Source: Halorubrum depositum (GTDB lineage: Archaea; Halobacteriota; Halobacteria; Halobacteriales; Haloferacaceae). From it: a DNA stretch of 64,000 nt. The DNA lies in assembly GCF_007671725.1 (NCBI RefSeq), contig NZ_VCNM01000001.1:1-64000 (forward strand). Direction: 5' to 3'. Below the pieces are notes generated by a model that did no database searches, was not told the DNA's origin, and saw only the letters and a list, made by a program, of their open reading frames with translations. A program made the position numbers and the translations under genes. Below are positions 33,532 to 41,722 of this stretch, one piece after another (positions within the stretch are counted from its first letter, which is position 1; the number at the start of each line of letters is the position of its first letter).

Positions 33532-34674
33532 ATGTTCGACACGATCGACGACGACGATGTAGAATTGCCTGTCTCACCAGTCGCAGAGTCAACTGTGGAA
33601 GATCTTGAAGAATATCCTCCACTACACCGAGAGAACTACAAGGGGTTCAAAATCGACCTCCTCAAGTGGTTACTCCGGACTGGCAAAGCTCCAGATAAGG
33701 GAGATGGATATGCGATAGAGACGGTTCGGCAGACACACTATCGCATTGAGCACGCATACCGCTGGAAATGGGAGAAAGATGGAATCACGACAGATTTCAC
33801 TCCTGATGACGCCGACGACCTCATCAAACTACTCAATGCACGAACGACAAAGCCCGAGTCAGAGGTAGCAAAGTACCAGAAGGCGATCAAGCGACTGTTC
33901 AAATATTTCAATCGCGCAAAAGGCCGCGATTACGAGTGGGACCCTGGATACCTGAACAGCAAGGGTGGCTCTTCAATGAGTCATAGCTACTTCAAAAAGT
34001 ACGAACTCGGTCGACTGTATGAAGCGGCGCTGGAAATCTCTGATTTTCGCAGTTATAACAACAAGTCACTGACCCCGATTGAGCGCGAACGGCTGTCCCA
34101 TCACCTTGCAGATCGGAATGGGGTGAAAGTTGACGAGATTGGTCCGGAGGATTTCAAAGAAGCCGGTTCTTGGAAGTACCCGTCAATTATCGCAGTCTGC
34201 TGTGACACGGGACTCCGACCCATTGAGGTCAAGCGGTCGAACACAGAGTGGATCAACCTCCGCGATCAAGAACTCGTGATCCCCTCCAAGGAATCGAGTA
34301 AGGGAGATTCAATGTGGGAAGTCGTGCTGTCAAGTGAGGCAACACGCGCCCTGAGTAACTGGATGGACGAGCGTGATGCTCTGAAAAAATACGACGATAG
34401 CGATGCGATCTGGCTCACCAAATACGGGAATCCCTACAGCTCTGGGTCACTGAACAGTCTGCTAAATAAACTCATTGAGCGGGCAAACATTGAGCCGCGG
34501 AATCGGGATCTCACTTGGTACTCAATCCGGCGGGGAGTTGCAACTCTTTGGGCAAACGAGGAGGGTATTCACAACGCGAAAGAGCAGCTACGTCACAAAC
34601 AAATTGAGACAACAGAGCGATATGTTCACTCGGGATCAGAGGAACGTGGTAAACTGGCTGACTCAAAGTGGTAA
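33532..34674 (+). CDS. int: tyrosine recombinase (site-specific integrase)
   Basis: Integrase of 380 residues presumed to recombine the element at tRNA-Gly. The N-terminal part (about 30-150) is a SAM-like core-binding domain, and the catalytic domain is about 160-375. Active-site residues: Arg229 in DTGLRPIE, Arg333 in WYSIRRG (Tyr330 in place of the usual His), His355 in LRHKQ, and Tyr364 in TERYVH. The protein is less acidic and its codons less GC-rich than the host average. The gene is intact, not split by integration as in SSV-type elements. A run of ten C residues (33499-33508) precedes the start. Confidence 0.9.
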   Translation: MFDTIDDDDVELPVSPVAESTVEDLEEYPPLHRENYKGFKIDLLKWLLRTGKAPDKGDGYAIETVRQTHYRIEHAYRWKWEKDGITTDFTPDDADDLIKLLNARTTKPESEVAKYQKAIKRLFKYFNRAKGRDYEWDPGYLNSKGGSSMSHSYFKKYELGRLYEAALEISDFRSYNNKSLTPIERERLSHHLADRNGVKVDEIGPEDFKEAGSWKYPSIIAVCCDTGLRPIEVKRSNTEWINLRDQELVIPSKESSKGDSMWEVVLSSEATRALSNWMDERDALKKYDDSDAIWLTKYGNPYSSGSLNSLLNKLIERANIEPRNRDLTWYSIRRGVATLWANEEGIHNAKEQLRHKQIETTERYVHSGSEERGKLADSKW

Positions 34675-34770
34675 TAACAAATCAAAACGATAGTTTTCTG
34701 TACTCTCGATCCTTCAGCGCAAGAGAGTCACGGATTGCTCAATACAGCTCAGGTAGATAACGGTCGGTGA

Positions 34771-35346
34771 TTAGTGAGCAGGCTGAGATTCAGGGCGTGA
34801 GTCCTCCTGTGTAGATCCAGACGGGGAGGTTGATAGAGAATCATCCGCACCGGTCGGTGTGACCGGTCGCTCCTCATCCGTCCGGAACGTGACGATTGCG
34901 CCTCCAGCAATAGCGCCGATTGTGATGAGAAGTGCCACTTCAACGAGCATCCTGACGACGGTTGCGACTAATATGATGCCGGTAATGAGATTCATCGACG
35001 TTATGCCCGACATTTGGAGTAGTATCGGAACGGCGGCGACGAGGACGCCGATTGTACTCCCGATAGCGATTGCCCCACCGACCCGCCGATACTCCGTAGA
35101 GAGATCGACTCGTCGGGCAACGTACAAGCCGAGACCGACTGCCATAGCGAGCGTCACCAACGGCCCAACGATTCTGCCCATGTCATTGTAGACTGTCACG
35201 GTCTGCCCGACACTCCCTATCATCGGGATTGCGCCCTCAAATCCACGGTCAATCCCCCGACCGAGAATAATATCCGGTACGGACTGAATGACAAGTCCGA
35301 AGACGCCGACAAGTCCAGCTAACACTCTAATTCTATTTCTATCCAT
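34771..35346 (-). CDS. element-borne membrane protein of unknown function
   Basis: Protein of 191 residues with an N-terminal hydrophobic helix (RVLAGLVGVFGLVIQSVPDIIL). Three to four further transmembrane stretches lie between about 60 and 155, and a polar Ser/Pro/Asp tail follows. I recognise no family. It is encoded on the strand opposite the integrase inside the integrated element, convergent with it. Its lower GC content is shared with the rest of the element. It could be a superinfection, immunity or envelope protein, but nothing in the sequence shows this. Confidence 0.75.
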   Translation of the reverse strand: MDRNRIRVLAGLVGVFGLVIQSVPDIILGRGIDRGFEGAIPMIGSVGQTVTVYNDMGRIVGPLVTLAMAVGLGLYVARRVDLSTEYRRVGGAIAIGSTIGVLVAAVPILLQMSGITSMNLITGIILVATVVRMLVEVALLITIGAIAGGAIVTFRTDEERPVTPTGADDSLSTSPSGSTQEDSRPESQPAH

Positions 35347-35396
35347 GATTATATGTATGGTCGTTGTAGTGAAAAGTGTTCGTAGGAGATATGCCT

Positions 35397-35678
35397 ATGT
35401 TATCGGAAGCCATTGCTAAATTCGCAAGCGCGATCTCGCGGTTGATTCAGTCTCGCAACCCTGGAAATATTTACTGTAGATCGTTCAGTACAGGTGAACT
35501 ACTGAAGATTTCGGGGGTTTACTTAGTGGAGGAGTGCTTATACTTCTATTTCTTCTCAGATACTACAGGGGATTGGCTCGGGGAAAATCGCCGTAAAGCA
35601 AACGCAACAGTAGATGATACAATCCCTATTGGGACGCCATACAACATTGCTCCCCCCACGCCGGTTAAAAGTCCATAG
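35397..35678 (+). CDS. possible small protein within the element
   Basis: Frame of 93 residues from the ATG at 35397, with AGGAG (35384-35388) at a good Shine-Dalgarno distance and ATTATATGT (35349-35357) as a possible TATA box. The first half looks protein-like (amphipathic helix, then YLVEECLYFYFFSD). The last about 44 codons lie antisense to the membrane protein at 35546-35983, so one of the two ends may be spurious. No family is recognised. Confidence 0.35.
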   Translation: MLSEAIAKFASAISRLIQSRNPGNIYCRSFSTGELLKISGVYLVEECLYFYFFSDTTGDWLGENRRKANATVDDTIPIGTPYNIAPPTPVKSP

Positions 35679-35983
35679 TCAGGTTGAGGGTGATTAAGCG
35701 AGATGACACTATACAGGGCAAAGCCGCTTATGACGATCACGGCGACGGCGATACTCACGAGTATTCCGTCGTTGCGATATGTGTGTATCCCTGCCAGAAT
35801 AATCGCTGATACCGTGACTCCAAGCGGGCTCATAAGCAAACCAAATGAGTTTCCGATCTCGAAATTCCCAGTAAGATAGAGCTGGCCGAAGAACAAGGCC
35901 ATGAGAATGACTGAGTATCCGAGATACCGAAGTGATAGGTTCAACGACTTCCCGAGAAGAAGCGATTCTAGCCGTGAGTCCAT
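35546..35983 (-). CDS. second element-borne membrane protein of unknown function
   Basis: Protein of 145 residues with four hydrophobic segments (about residues 18-38, 45-66, 73-95 and 105-128), short loops and a polar C-terminal tail. Not recognised. It shares the small multi-span form of the neighbouring 191-residue protein, but no sequence similarity is obvious by eye. It is encoded near the right end of the element on the minus strand, in low-GC sequence. Confidence 0.65.
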   Translation of the reverse strand: MDSRLESLLLGKSLNLSLRYLGYSVILMALFFGQLYLTGNFEIGNSFGLLMSPLGVTVSAIILAGIHTYRNDGILVSIAVAVIVISGFALYSVISLNHPQPDYGLLTGVGGAMLYGVPIGIVSSTVAFALRRFSPSQSPVVSEKK

Positions 35984-36322
35984 ACACCATGGGGATTCTC
36001 TGGTTGTATAAGATTTTCACCGAGAAGGTCGCGGGAAATTAGAGATATAGATAGTACCCAAAACGAGCAGGTACTCTATGACCGGGTTCAATAAGCACTC
36101 TTTAGCGACCAGCTGTTTCATCCTGTTTTGAATCGGAAGAATAGGATTTCAACAGATCTGACCGCTTATAACAATTCTTTGAGCGGAACAGATGTTGTGT
36201 TTCCTTGAGATACTGTACTGCCCCTCGTGGTAGCACAATGAATGAGTTTATACCAGAGGATACGTTTTAGCCAAATGCGAGATCAAACAGGGGCAACATC
36301 CGGAACTTGTTGCCGATTGTAA
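35984..36322. other. gene-poor right end of the element
   Basis: About 340 AT-rich bases between the last element gene and tRNA-Gly. No coding frame is supported. It holds TATA-like sequences (TTATAAC at 36164, TTTATACC at 36247) and a hairpin at 36292-36314 directly before the tRNA. The TTTATACC box could now serve as the promoter of tRNA-Gly, since the original promoter lies beyond the left end. Confidence 0.5.
36292..36314. repeat. inverted repeat just upstream of tRNA-Gly
   Basis: GGCAACA, nine-base loop, TGTTGCC. Ends eight bases before the tRNA 5' end, at the right boundary of the element. It could be a recombinase arm site or a transcription signal. Confidence 0.5.
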
Positions 36323-36393
36323 GCACCGTTGGTCCAGTGGTAGGACATTAGCTTCCCAAGCTAATAGCCCGGGTTCGATTCCCGGACGGTGCA
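36323..36393 (+). tRNA. tRNA-Gly (CCC)
   Basis: 71-base cloverleaf: acceptor GCACCGT/ACGGTGC, D stem GTCC/GGAC, anticodon stem TTAGC/GCTAA with loop TT-CCC-AA, T arm CCGGG-TTCGATT-CCCGG, discriminator A. No intron and no encoded CCA. It forms the right end of the integrated element; its first 49 bases are duplicated at 33307. Confidence 0.95.
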
Positions 36394-36445
36394 CTCCCTT
36401 CGGTCGTGCACCGTCCGTTGTCACGCTCGCTCCGCTCGCGTGACT

Positions 36446-36458
36446 CCCGGACGGCGCA
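36446..36458 (+). repeat. duplicated tRNA-Gly 3' end
   Basis: CCCGGACGGCGCA matches 12 of 13 bases of the tRNA-Gly 3' end (36381-36393), 65 bases downstream of it. It may be the scar of another integration event that used the 3' half of the gene. Confidence 0.5.
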
Positions 36459-36540
36459 TTCCTGCGGCGAACAGGCTCGTGAGCCGCAGGTGTGCCGAGG
36501 AATTGAACCCTATCAGTCGTGTCCCGACCGAACCCGCCCG

Positions 36541-37848
36541 TCAGAAGATGTTCGCCTGGCCGTAGACGGAGATCCCGGTGTCGGTGATCTCGTACGGCTT
36601 CGTCTCCCGGGAGTGGTTCGCGTCGCGGATCTTCTGGATCTCGACGGCGAGCCGGGTCTCGCGGAAGTCGGAGCCGCGGACGTACTGGAGTACGAACACC
36701 GCGTCGGTGAGGTACTCGACGATCCCGTGTCGGGAGGCGTACGGCGTCTCCTGGTTCGCCTCCGAGGTCAGCAGCGTCGTCACGCCGGCCTCCTTCAGCG
36801 ACCGAGTGAACCCGAACACCTCCGAGCGCCGCTTCGCGGGGTGATCGTACATCATCTCCAGCAGGGAGACGGAGTCGAGCACCAGCCGGTCGGCGTCGAA
36901 CTCGGCGATGAGCCGGACGAGGTCGTTCCGGATCGACGCGAGCGAGTTCGCCATCTCGATGGGGTCGATGGCGACCACGGCGAGCCGGTCCTCGTCGGCG
37001 TGCTCGCGGAACGACCACCCCTTCTCCTCGGCGGTCGAGAAGATCGACTCGCGCGTCTGTTCCAGCGTGATGTAGATCCCCTTCCGGTCGGACTCGAGCG
37101 CCTCGTTGAGGAACTGGAGCGCGAACGTCGTCTTCCCCGTCCCCGCCCCGCCGATAACGGAGAGCAGGGAGCGACTCGGGACGCCGCCGAGGATCATCTC
37201 GTCGAGCCCTTCGATGCCGACGTCGGTGCGCTCGATCGACGACTCGAACTCGTCCGGGTCGACGTCGAATCCGGGCTCGGTCCCGTCTCCACCGCCGCCG
37301 AAGTCGCCGAACCCGAAGTCGTCTGACCCGAGGTCGTCGGACCCGCCCTGAGCGCGGTTGCGATACCCGCCGAACGGATCGTCCTCGCCGAACGACCCGC
37401 CGCCGAAAGGGCCCCCGTCGGAGCCGTCGGAGCCGCCGTCGAAGTCGCTACCGCCGAAATCGCCACCACCGAAGTCGCCACCGGTCGGTTCACCGGACGA
37501 GTCCGTCTCACCGGATCCCCTTCCGCCGAACGGATCGTCGTCGCCGAACGACCCCGCGCCGAACGACCCCGCGCCGAACGGATCGCTCTCGGCGCCGTCG
37601 TCTCCGTCCTCGGGCGCCGGTCCGCCCGTTCCGTCCGTCTGGCCGGTTTCGTCAGTTCCGTCGCGGACCCCACCGAACGGATCGTCTTCCTCTCCCCCGC
37701 GGTCGGAAGCCCTGTCGTTCCCGGGACCGTCACCCACGCCCTCGCCGTTGTCGGCCCTCGCGTCGGCGGATTCGCCGTCGGTCGAGCCGTCGGACTCCTC
37801 GTCGAGGTCGCGTAACGCGCGCTCGAACCAGTCGTCCTCCTCGCTCAT
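36541..37848 (-). CDS. KaiC/RecA-superfamily ATPase with low-complexity N terminus
   Basis: Protein of 435 residues. The C-terminal about 235 residues form a single KaiC-like ATPase domain: TDVGIEGLDEMILGGVPSRS, Walker A GGAGTGKTT, IYITLEQTRESI, and Walker B in RLVLDSVSLLEMM. The first about 195 residues are a disordered Asp/Gly/Ser/Phe tract with repeated DPFGG and GDFGG units, possibly phase-separating or binding partners. Related haloarchaeal proteins are annotated KaiC-like or gas-vesicle GvpD-like regulators; the function is unknown. The ATG at 37848 (MSEEDDWFERAL) is chosen over long upstream frames that run antisense to nadK. Confidence 0.88.
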   Translation of the reverse strand: MSEEDDWFERALRDLDEESDGSTDGESADARADNGEGVGDGPGNDRASDRGGEEDDPFGGVRDGTDETGQTDGTGGPAPEDGDDGAESDPFGAGSFGAGSFGDDDPFGGRGSGETDSSGEPTGGDFGGGDFGGSDFDGGSDGSDGGPFGGGSFGEDDPFGGYRNRAQGGSDDLGSDDFGFGDFGGGGDGTEPGFDVDPDEFESSIERTDVGIEGLDEMILGGVPSRSLLSVIGGAGTGKTTFALQFLNEALESDRKGIYITLEQTRESIFSTAEEKGWSFREHADEDRLAVVAIDPIEMANSLASIRNDLVRLIAEFDADRLVLDSVSLLEMMYDHPAKRRSEVFGFTRSLKEAGVTTLLTSEANQETPYASRHGIVEYLTDAVFVLQYVRGSDFRETRLAVEIQKIRDANHSRETKPYEITDTGISVYGQANIF

Positions 37849-37969
37849 TGTTCCAGTCGGCCGTGGGGGGTCGACATGTCTCGGGCAACGCGGGCGGCCG
37901 GCTTGAAACTTTCCGGAACCGGGAGCCGAAGTCCGCATCCTTTTGTCCGGCGGGGAGAATCGGTGGCGC

Positions 37970-38797
37970 ATGGAGGTCGGCATCGTGGCGCGGAAGGGGA
38001 GCGAGCGCGCGGCGAGCCTCGCGGCCGAGCTGCGCGACGCGGTCGTCGCCGCCGGGGGGTCCGTCTGGCTCGACGCGGAGACGGCCGACGCGCTCGGCGA
38101 GGGCGACCGCGGGCGCTCGGTCGACGCCCTCGTCGACGCGGACCTCGCCGTCGCGGTCGGCGGCGACGGGACGTTCCTCTTCGTCGCGCGCAACGCCGGC
38201 GACACGCCCATCGTCGGCGTCAACCTCGGCGAGGTGGGGTTCCTCAACGCGGTTCCCCCGGCGGACGCAGAAGCGGCCGTGCTCGCCGAGGTCGACGCGT
38301 TCGGCCGCGGCGAGCTGGACGTCCGAGAGGCGCCGCGGCTCGCGGCGCGCGCGGGCGACTGGACGTCGGTGCCGGCGGCGAACGAGATCGTGATCCAGAG
38401 CGGCCGCCGCGGTCCGGGGGCCGGCATCGACTACGAGGTCCGCGTCGACGGGAGCCGCTACGCGGGCGGCCACGCCGACGGCGTCCTCGTCGCGACCCCG
38501 ACCGGCTCGACGGCGTACAACCTCTCCGAGCGCGGCCCGCTCGTCGGCCCGGGCGTGAGCGGGCTCATCGTGAACGAGATGGCCGCCGAGTCGGGGATGC
38601 CGCCGCTCGTCGTCGACGTCGACGCCGCGGTCACGGTCGCGGTCGAGGGCGTCGACGAGGCGACCGTCGTCAGCGACGGGCGGAACGTGACGACGCTGGA
38701 GGCGCCGGTCGAGGTGACCGTCGAGCGGACGACGCCGCCGATGCGGATCGCCGGCCCTCCGTCGGACTTCTTCGAGGCGCTGGGGAAGCTCTCCTGA
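37970..38797 (+). CDS. nadK: NAD kinase
   Basis: Phosphorylates NAD to NADP using ATP or polyphosphate; 275 residues. The GGDGT motif is in VGGDGTFLFVARN, NLGEVGFL follows, and the NE/D region reads PAANEIVIQ. The C-terminal YAGGHADGVLVATPTGSTAYNLS segment is the family signature. ATG at 37970 (MEVGIVARKG) is the conserved start. It lies divergent from the KaiC-like gene. With nadE 6 kb away, two NAD-metabolism genes now flank the integrated element. Confidence 0.93.
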   Translation: MEVGIVARKGSERAASLAAELRDAVVAAGGSVWLDAETADALGEGDRGRSVDALVDADLAVAVGGDGTFLFVARNAGDTPIVGVNLGEVGFLNAVPPADAEAAVLAEVDAFGRGELDVREAPRLAARAGDWTSVPAANEIVIQSGRRGPGAGIDYEVRVDGSRYAGGHADGVLVATPTGSTAYNLSERGPLVGPGVSGLIVNEMAAESGMPPLVVDVDAAVTVAVEGVDEATVVSDGRNVTTLEAPVEVTVERTTPPMRIAGPPSDFFEALGKLS

Positions 38798-38867
38798 GCG
38801 GCGGGGTCGCTCCGCGACCGCCCCCGACGCGAAAGCTTCAACCGGCCGCCCGTCGCATCCGCGCTCG

Positions 38868-39395
38868 ATGGAGGTCCCTCTCGGACTGGTGCCGTTCGCC
38901 GGGCAGTCCCGCACCGAGCACGCCGGCGTGCTCGTGGGAGGCGCGGTCGCCTGCCTGGTCGGCTACGTCGGCGCCGCGGTCCTCCTCTTCGGCCTCGGCG
39001 CGCTCGACCACGGCGAGCCCGCGGGACCGCGCCGGGTCGCGTCCGCCTTCGCGTCGCTCGCCTGTTGGGGGTTCTACGCCGCGGCCTTCGTGCGCGGCAA
39101 GGGGGGGCCGGTGACCGACGCCCTCGCCTACCCGATCGCGACAGTGACGCTGGTTCCGTTCGCGTTTCGGTGGAGCGTTTTCGGCCCGGCCTGGGACGCG
39201 GTCCGCGACCGGATCGGGTTCCTGGTCTTCCAGCCGGGGCTGTTCCTCGACGCGGCGGCACTGACCGTTCCGGGCGTCGCCTTCGGCGCCGGGCTCCTCG
39301 CGCTCTGGGCGAGCGTCCTCGGCGAAGAGGCCGTCGGGGAGTGGCAGCGGGAGCACCTCCCGGAGGAGTTCCGGCGGGCGTTCGCCGAGGAGTGA
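38868..39395 (+). CDS. hypothetical membrane protein
   Basis: Protein of 175 residues with four hydrophobic segments (about 20-45, 55-72, 84-100 and 120-150) and a charged C-terminal tail (EWQREHLPEEFRRAFAEE). I do not recognise the family. It begins 70 bases after nadK on the same strand and could be transcribed with it. Confidence 0.75.
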   Translation: MEVPLGLVPFAGQSRTEHAGVLVGGAVACLVGYVGAAVLLFGLGALDHGEPAGPRRVASAFASLACWGFYAAAFVRGKGGPVTDALAYPIATVTLVPFAFRWSVFGPAWDAVRDRIGFLVFQPGLFLDAAALTVPGVAFGAGLLALWASVLGEEAVGEWQREHLPEEFRRAFAEE

Positions 39396-39494
39396 AGCCG
39401 CGAGGGGCGAAGCGGTCGGCCGCGGACGCCGGCGACGCCGCGAGGTGCGAGGCCGGCCCACAAAGCGTTTATACCGCGGAGCGAACCGTCGGCC

Positions 39495-40172
39495 GTGAAC
39501 CGCCGGTTCGCGCTGTTCGGATACCTCGTCGCGGGCGTCGCGATCGCGGGCGCGGCTGCGGTCGCCTGGATCGCGTCGCCCGAGGCCGCCGTCGCGCGAC
39601 TCGCGTTGCTCGCGGACGACCCGGTCCGGTTCGGCGTCGCGCTCCTCGCGCTGACCGCCGTCAGGCCGCTGTTGGCGTGGCCGACGACGCTGCTCGCCGT
39701 TGCCGTCGGGTTCGGGTACGGCTGGGTCGGCGTCCCGCTCGGCGTCGCCCTGTTGGTGGCGACCGCCGTCGTCCCCTACCGACTCGCGCGGGCGGGACGG
39801 GTCCGCGTCCGCGGGGCCTCCCGGACCGCGGACCGGCTCTGCGACGCGGGCGAGCGACTGGCGACCGCGGCCGGAGGTCTCCGAGCCGTGGCGGCCACTC
39901 GCCTGCTTCCGCTCCCATCCGACGCGGTCTCGGTCGGGGCGGGGGCCGCGGGGATCCGCCCGCGGCCGTTCCTCCTCGGGACCGCGGTCGGCGAACTCCC
40001 CTGGGTGATCGTCGGCGTCGCCGTCGGCGTCTCGCTGGACCGGCTCGCGGCCGGCGACCTCTCCGCGGTCGATCCGACCGTGCTGGTCGCGATGGCCGGC
40101 ACGGGAGCGCTGCTGCTCGCCGGGCCGCTGTATCGAACGCTCGTCCGAGAAGAACCCGCTACGACTGCGTGA
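39495..40172 (+). CDS. TVP38/TMEM64 (DedA-like, VTT) family membrane protein
   Basis: Protein of 225 residues from a GTG start. About six hydrophobic segments surround the family core: RPLLAWPTTLLAVAVGFGYG, later RLLPLPSDAVSVGAGAAGI with conserved Arg and Pro, and PFLLGTAVGELPWVIVGVAVG. VTT proteins act in lipid or small-molecule transport across membranes; the exact role is unknown. TATA box GTTTATACC (39467-39475) stands 20-28 bases before the start and supports GTG initiation. Confidence 0.82.
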   Translation: MNRRFALFGYLVAGVAIAGAAAVAWIASPEAAVARLALLADDPVRFGVALLALTAVRPLLAWPTTLLAVAVGFGYGWVGVPLGVALLVATAVVPYRLARAGRVRVRGASRTADRLCDAGERLATAAGGLRAVAATRLLPLPSDAVSVGAGAAGIRPRPFLLGTAVGELPWVIVGVAVGVSLDRLAAGDLSAVDPTVLVAMAGTGALLLAGPLYRTLVREEPATTA

Positions 40173-40520
40173 CCGCCTCGGCGGGCGACCGCGGGATTCG
40201 ACTGCGGTCGCCGGCGGATCGCGGCAGGGCGTGTGCCGTCCCGGCCGCGGGGTAGACGCCGCGGCGGGCGGTCGTCGCTATCGCGCGGTCCCGATCAGAA
40301 CCGCGACTGCGGGCGGAACGCGCCGATCGACCGGAGGCGCGGTGCCTCCGGACGGTCGAGGCGGCTCGTGTGCCTCTCCGATAGCCGGTGCGGACGTGCA
40401 TTCCCATGACCCCGGATCCCGGGACCGTCCCAGCCCTAACCCCGAAGCCGCGGCGGCGCCCCGACGGCGCCGATCCGAGACGGCTTCAACGGGGGTCGAT
40501 GGGTGACACGCCGTCCGTCC
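40173..40520. other. 348-base gap
   Basis: GC-rich stretch between convergent genes (the VTT protein on plus and the DUF4382-like lipoprotein on minus). Short frames on both strands look like shadows. I see no promoter, repeat or RNA gene of note. Confidence 0.5.
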
Positions 40521-41261
40521 TCACGAGTCGTCTTCGGTCCCGTTCGCGTCGTCCCCGCTCCCGTCGGACTCCTCGTAGGAGACCTCGATCCCGCGCGGAA
40601 CCGGACGCAGGAGGTACGAGCCGTTTCCGCGCCGGACCGGCGCGAAGTCGGCCGTGAAGCTGGTCCGGGTGTTCTCGCGGACGTCGAACTCCTCGTTGAA
40701 CGTCAGCGGCGCGTTCCCGGGCAGGTCGACGTCGGCCTCGTCGCCGCCCTCCAGCGTGCCGTCGACGTTCGAGACGTCGAGCTGGAGGAACCGGTACGTG
40801 CCGACCGACAGCTCGCGCTCGTCGATCAGCTGCGTCTCCCCGTTCTGCAACTGGACGAGGTCCGCTTCCTGCGGCTCGTCGAACTCGAGGTACTCACGGC
40901 CGGCGGGTTCGTCGCTCTCGTCGTCTCCGCCATCGCCGTCGGTCTCGTTGCCGTCGGCGTCGTCCCCGTCGGTCGCGTTCTCGTCGTCCCCGCCGTCGTC
41001 GTCCGTCTCGTTCCCGTCCGCGCCGCTCTCGGCGCCCTCGGGTCCGAGCCAGATCCCCTGTATGGTGACCACGAGCGATTCGAAGTCGCCGATGTCGGCC
41101 GGCTGGTCGGTCACCCGCGTCGCGAGGGTTCCGGTCGCGCGGCCGACGCAGCCGGCGACCCCGGCGACCCCGAGCGCGGCGGCGCCGGTCGCCTGCAAGT
41201 AGGTCCGGCGGGAGACCGAATCGGTCTCGGACGCGTCGGCCTCGGGCGTGCGGTCCGTCAC
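40521..41261 (-). CDS. Tat-exported lipoprotein, DUF4382-like
   Basis: Protein of 246 residues from a GTG at 41261. The twin-arginine signal SRRTYLQATGAAALGVAG ends at a lipobox with Cys (VAGC), so it is likely a Tat-secreted lipoprotein on the outer face of the membrane. The mature part begins with a DUF4382-like beta domain (SLVVTIQGIWL). It is interrupted by a long Asp/Glu/Asn/Gly spacer (about residues 83-120). It resumes at EYLEFDEPQEADLVQLQNG and ends with PRGIEVSYEESD. It starts one base after the preceding gene stops, so they form an operon. Confidence 0.82.
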   Translation of the reverse strand: MTDRTPEADASETDSVSRRTYLQATGAAALGVAGVAGCVGRATGTLATRVTDQPADIGDFESLVVTIQGIWLGPEGAESGADGNETDDDGGDDENATDGDDADGNETDGDGGDDESDEPAGREYLEFDEPQEADLVQLQNGETQLIDERELSVGTYRFLQLDVSNVDGTLEGGDEADVDLPGNAPLTFNEEFDVRENTRTSFTADFAPVRRGNGSYLLRPVPRGIEVSYEESDGSGDDANGTEDDS

Positions 41262-41262
41262 G

Positions 41263-41556
41263 TTACGCGCCCCCCGAGTCGTCGCCGTCGCCGGACCCGG
41301 CGTCGTCACCGTTGCCGGCGACGTCGCTCACCGTGTCACCGAGGTCGTCGACGCCGCCCGAGAGGAAGTCGTTCACGCTGCTCAGGACGTCACCGACGAA
41401 GTCCGGCACCTGATCCGGCAGGTCGCTCGGCGGTCCCGCGTCGCCCGCCGGGTCGTCCGGACCGGACGTCGCCGCGACGGCACCGCCGGCCGCGCCGGTC
41501 CCGATCAGTACCACCGTGGCCAGCGCCACGATCAAGGTCGTTCGGATCGCGTTCAT
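41263..41556 (-). CDS. small secreted acidic protein
   Basis: Protein of 97 residues with a Sec-type signal peptide (MNAIRTTLIVALATVVLIGTGAAGGAVAA). A low-complexity Asp/Gly/Pro/Ser mature part follows with no recognised domain. The ATG at 41556 is preceded by GAGG and a TATA-like ATTAAAG about 30 bases up. It is the first gene of a two-gene operon with the DUF4382-like lipoprotein, so the pair may act together at the cell surface. Confidence 0.72.
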   Translation of the reverse strand: MNAIRTTLIVALATVVLIGTGAAGGAVAATSGPDDPAGDAGPPSDLPDQVPDFVGDVLSSVNDFLSGGVDDLGDTVSDVAGNGDDAGSGDGDDSGGA

Positions 41557-41722
41557 GACGGTTTCCTCTCGGGGCGCTACCCCCTTTAATGGCACAAGCC
41601 GTTCAGCCCATTTGCCCCCGATTTAACTCGGTTTAATCGTCCGAAGGCGGGCCGAAGAACGGATTCCGTCTCTATTCGGACCTACTTATAAAACAGCGCG
41701 TCAGACGGCCGGGGCGATCCGG

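Larger units (their letters stand above)
33307..36393. mobile_element. 3.1 kb integrative element at a tRNA-Gly gene
   Basis: Bounded by a 49-base direct repeat: 33307-33355 at left and 36323-36371 at right, 48/49 identical (mismatch at 33344 versus 36360). It corresponds to the first two thirds of tRNA-Gly(CCC). Inside are a tyrosine recombinase, two small multi-span membrane proteins on the opposite strand and a possible further small gene. Codon use and base composition are visibly more AT-rich than in all flanking genes. No replication, packaging or conjugation gene is seen, so it is a minimal integrative element or a remnant of a larger one. Confidence 0.85.

Noticed and set aside
34475-34693. 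72-codon frame inside the 3' end of the integrase
   Set aside because: It lies in another frame of the integrase, with no start signal and no separate support.
36248-37018. 256-codon minus-strand frame crossing tRNA-Gly
   Set aside because: It overlaps the tRNA and lies out of frame with the KaiC-like gene; the sequence is Arg-rich shadow.
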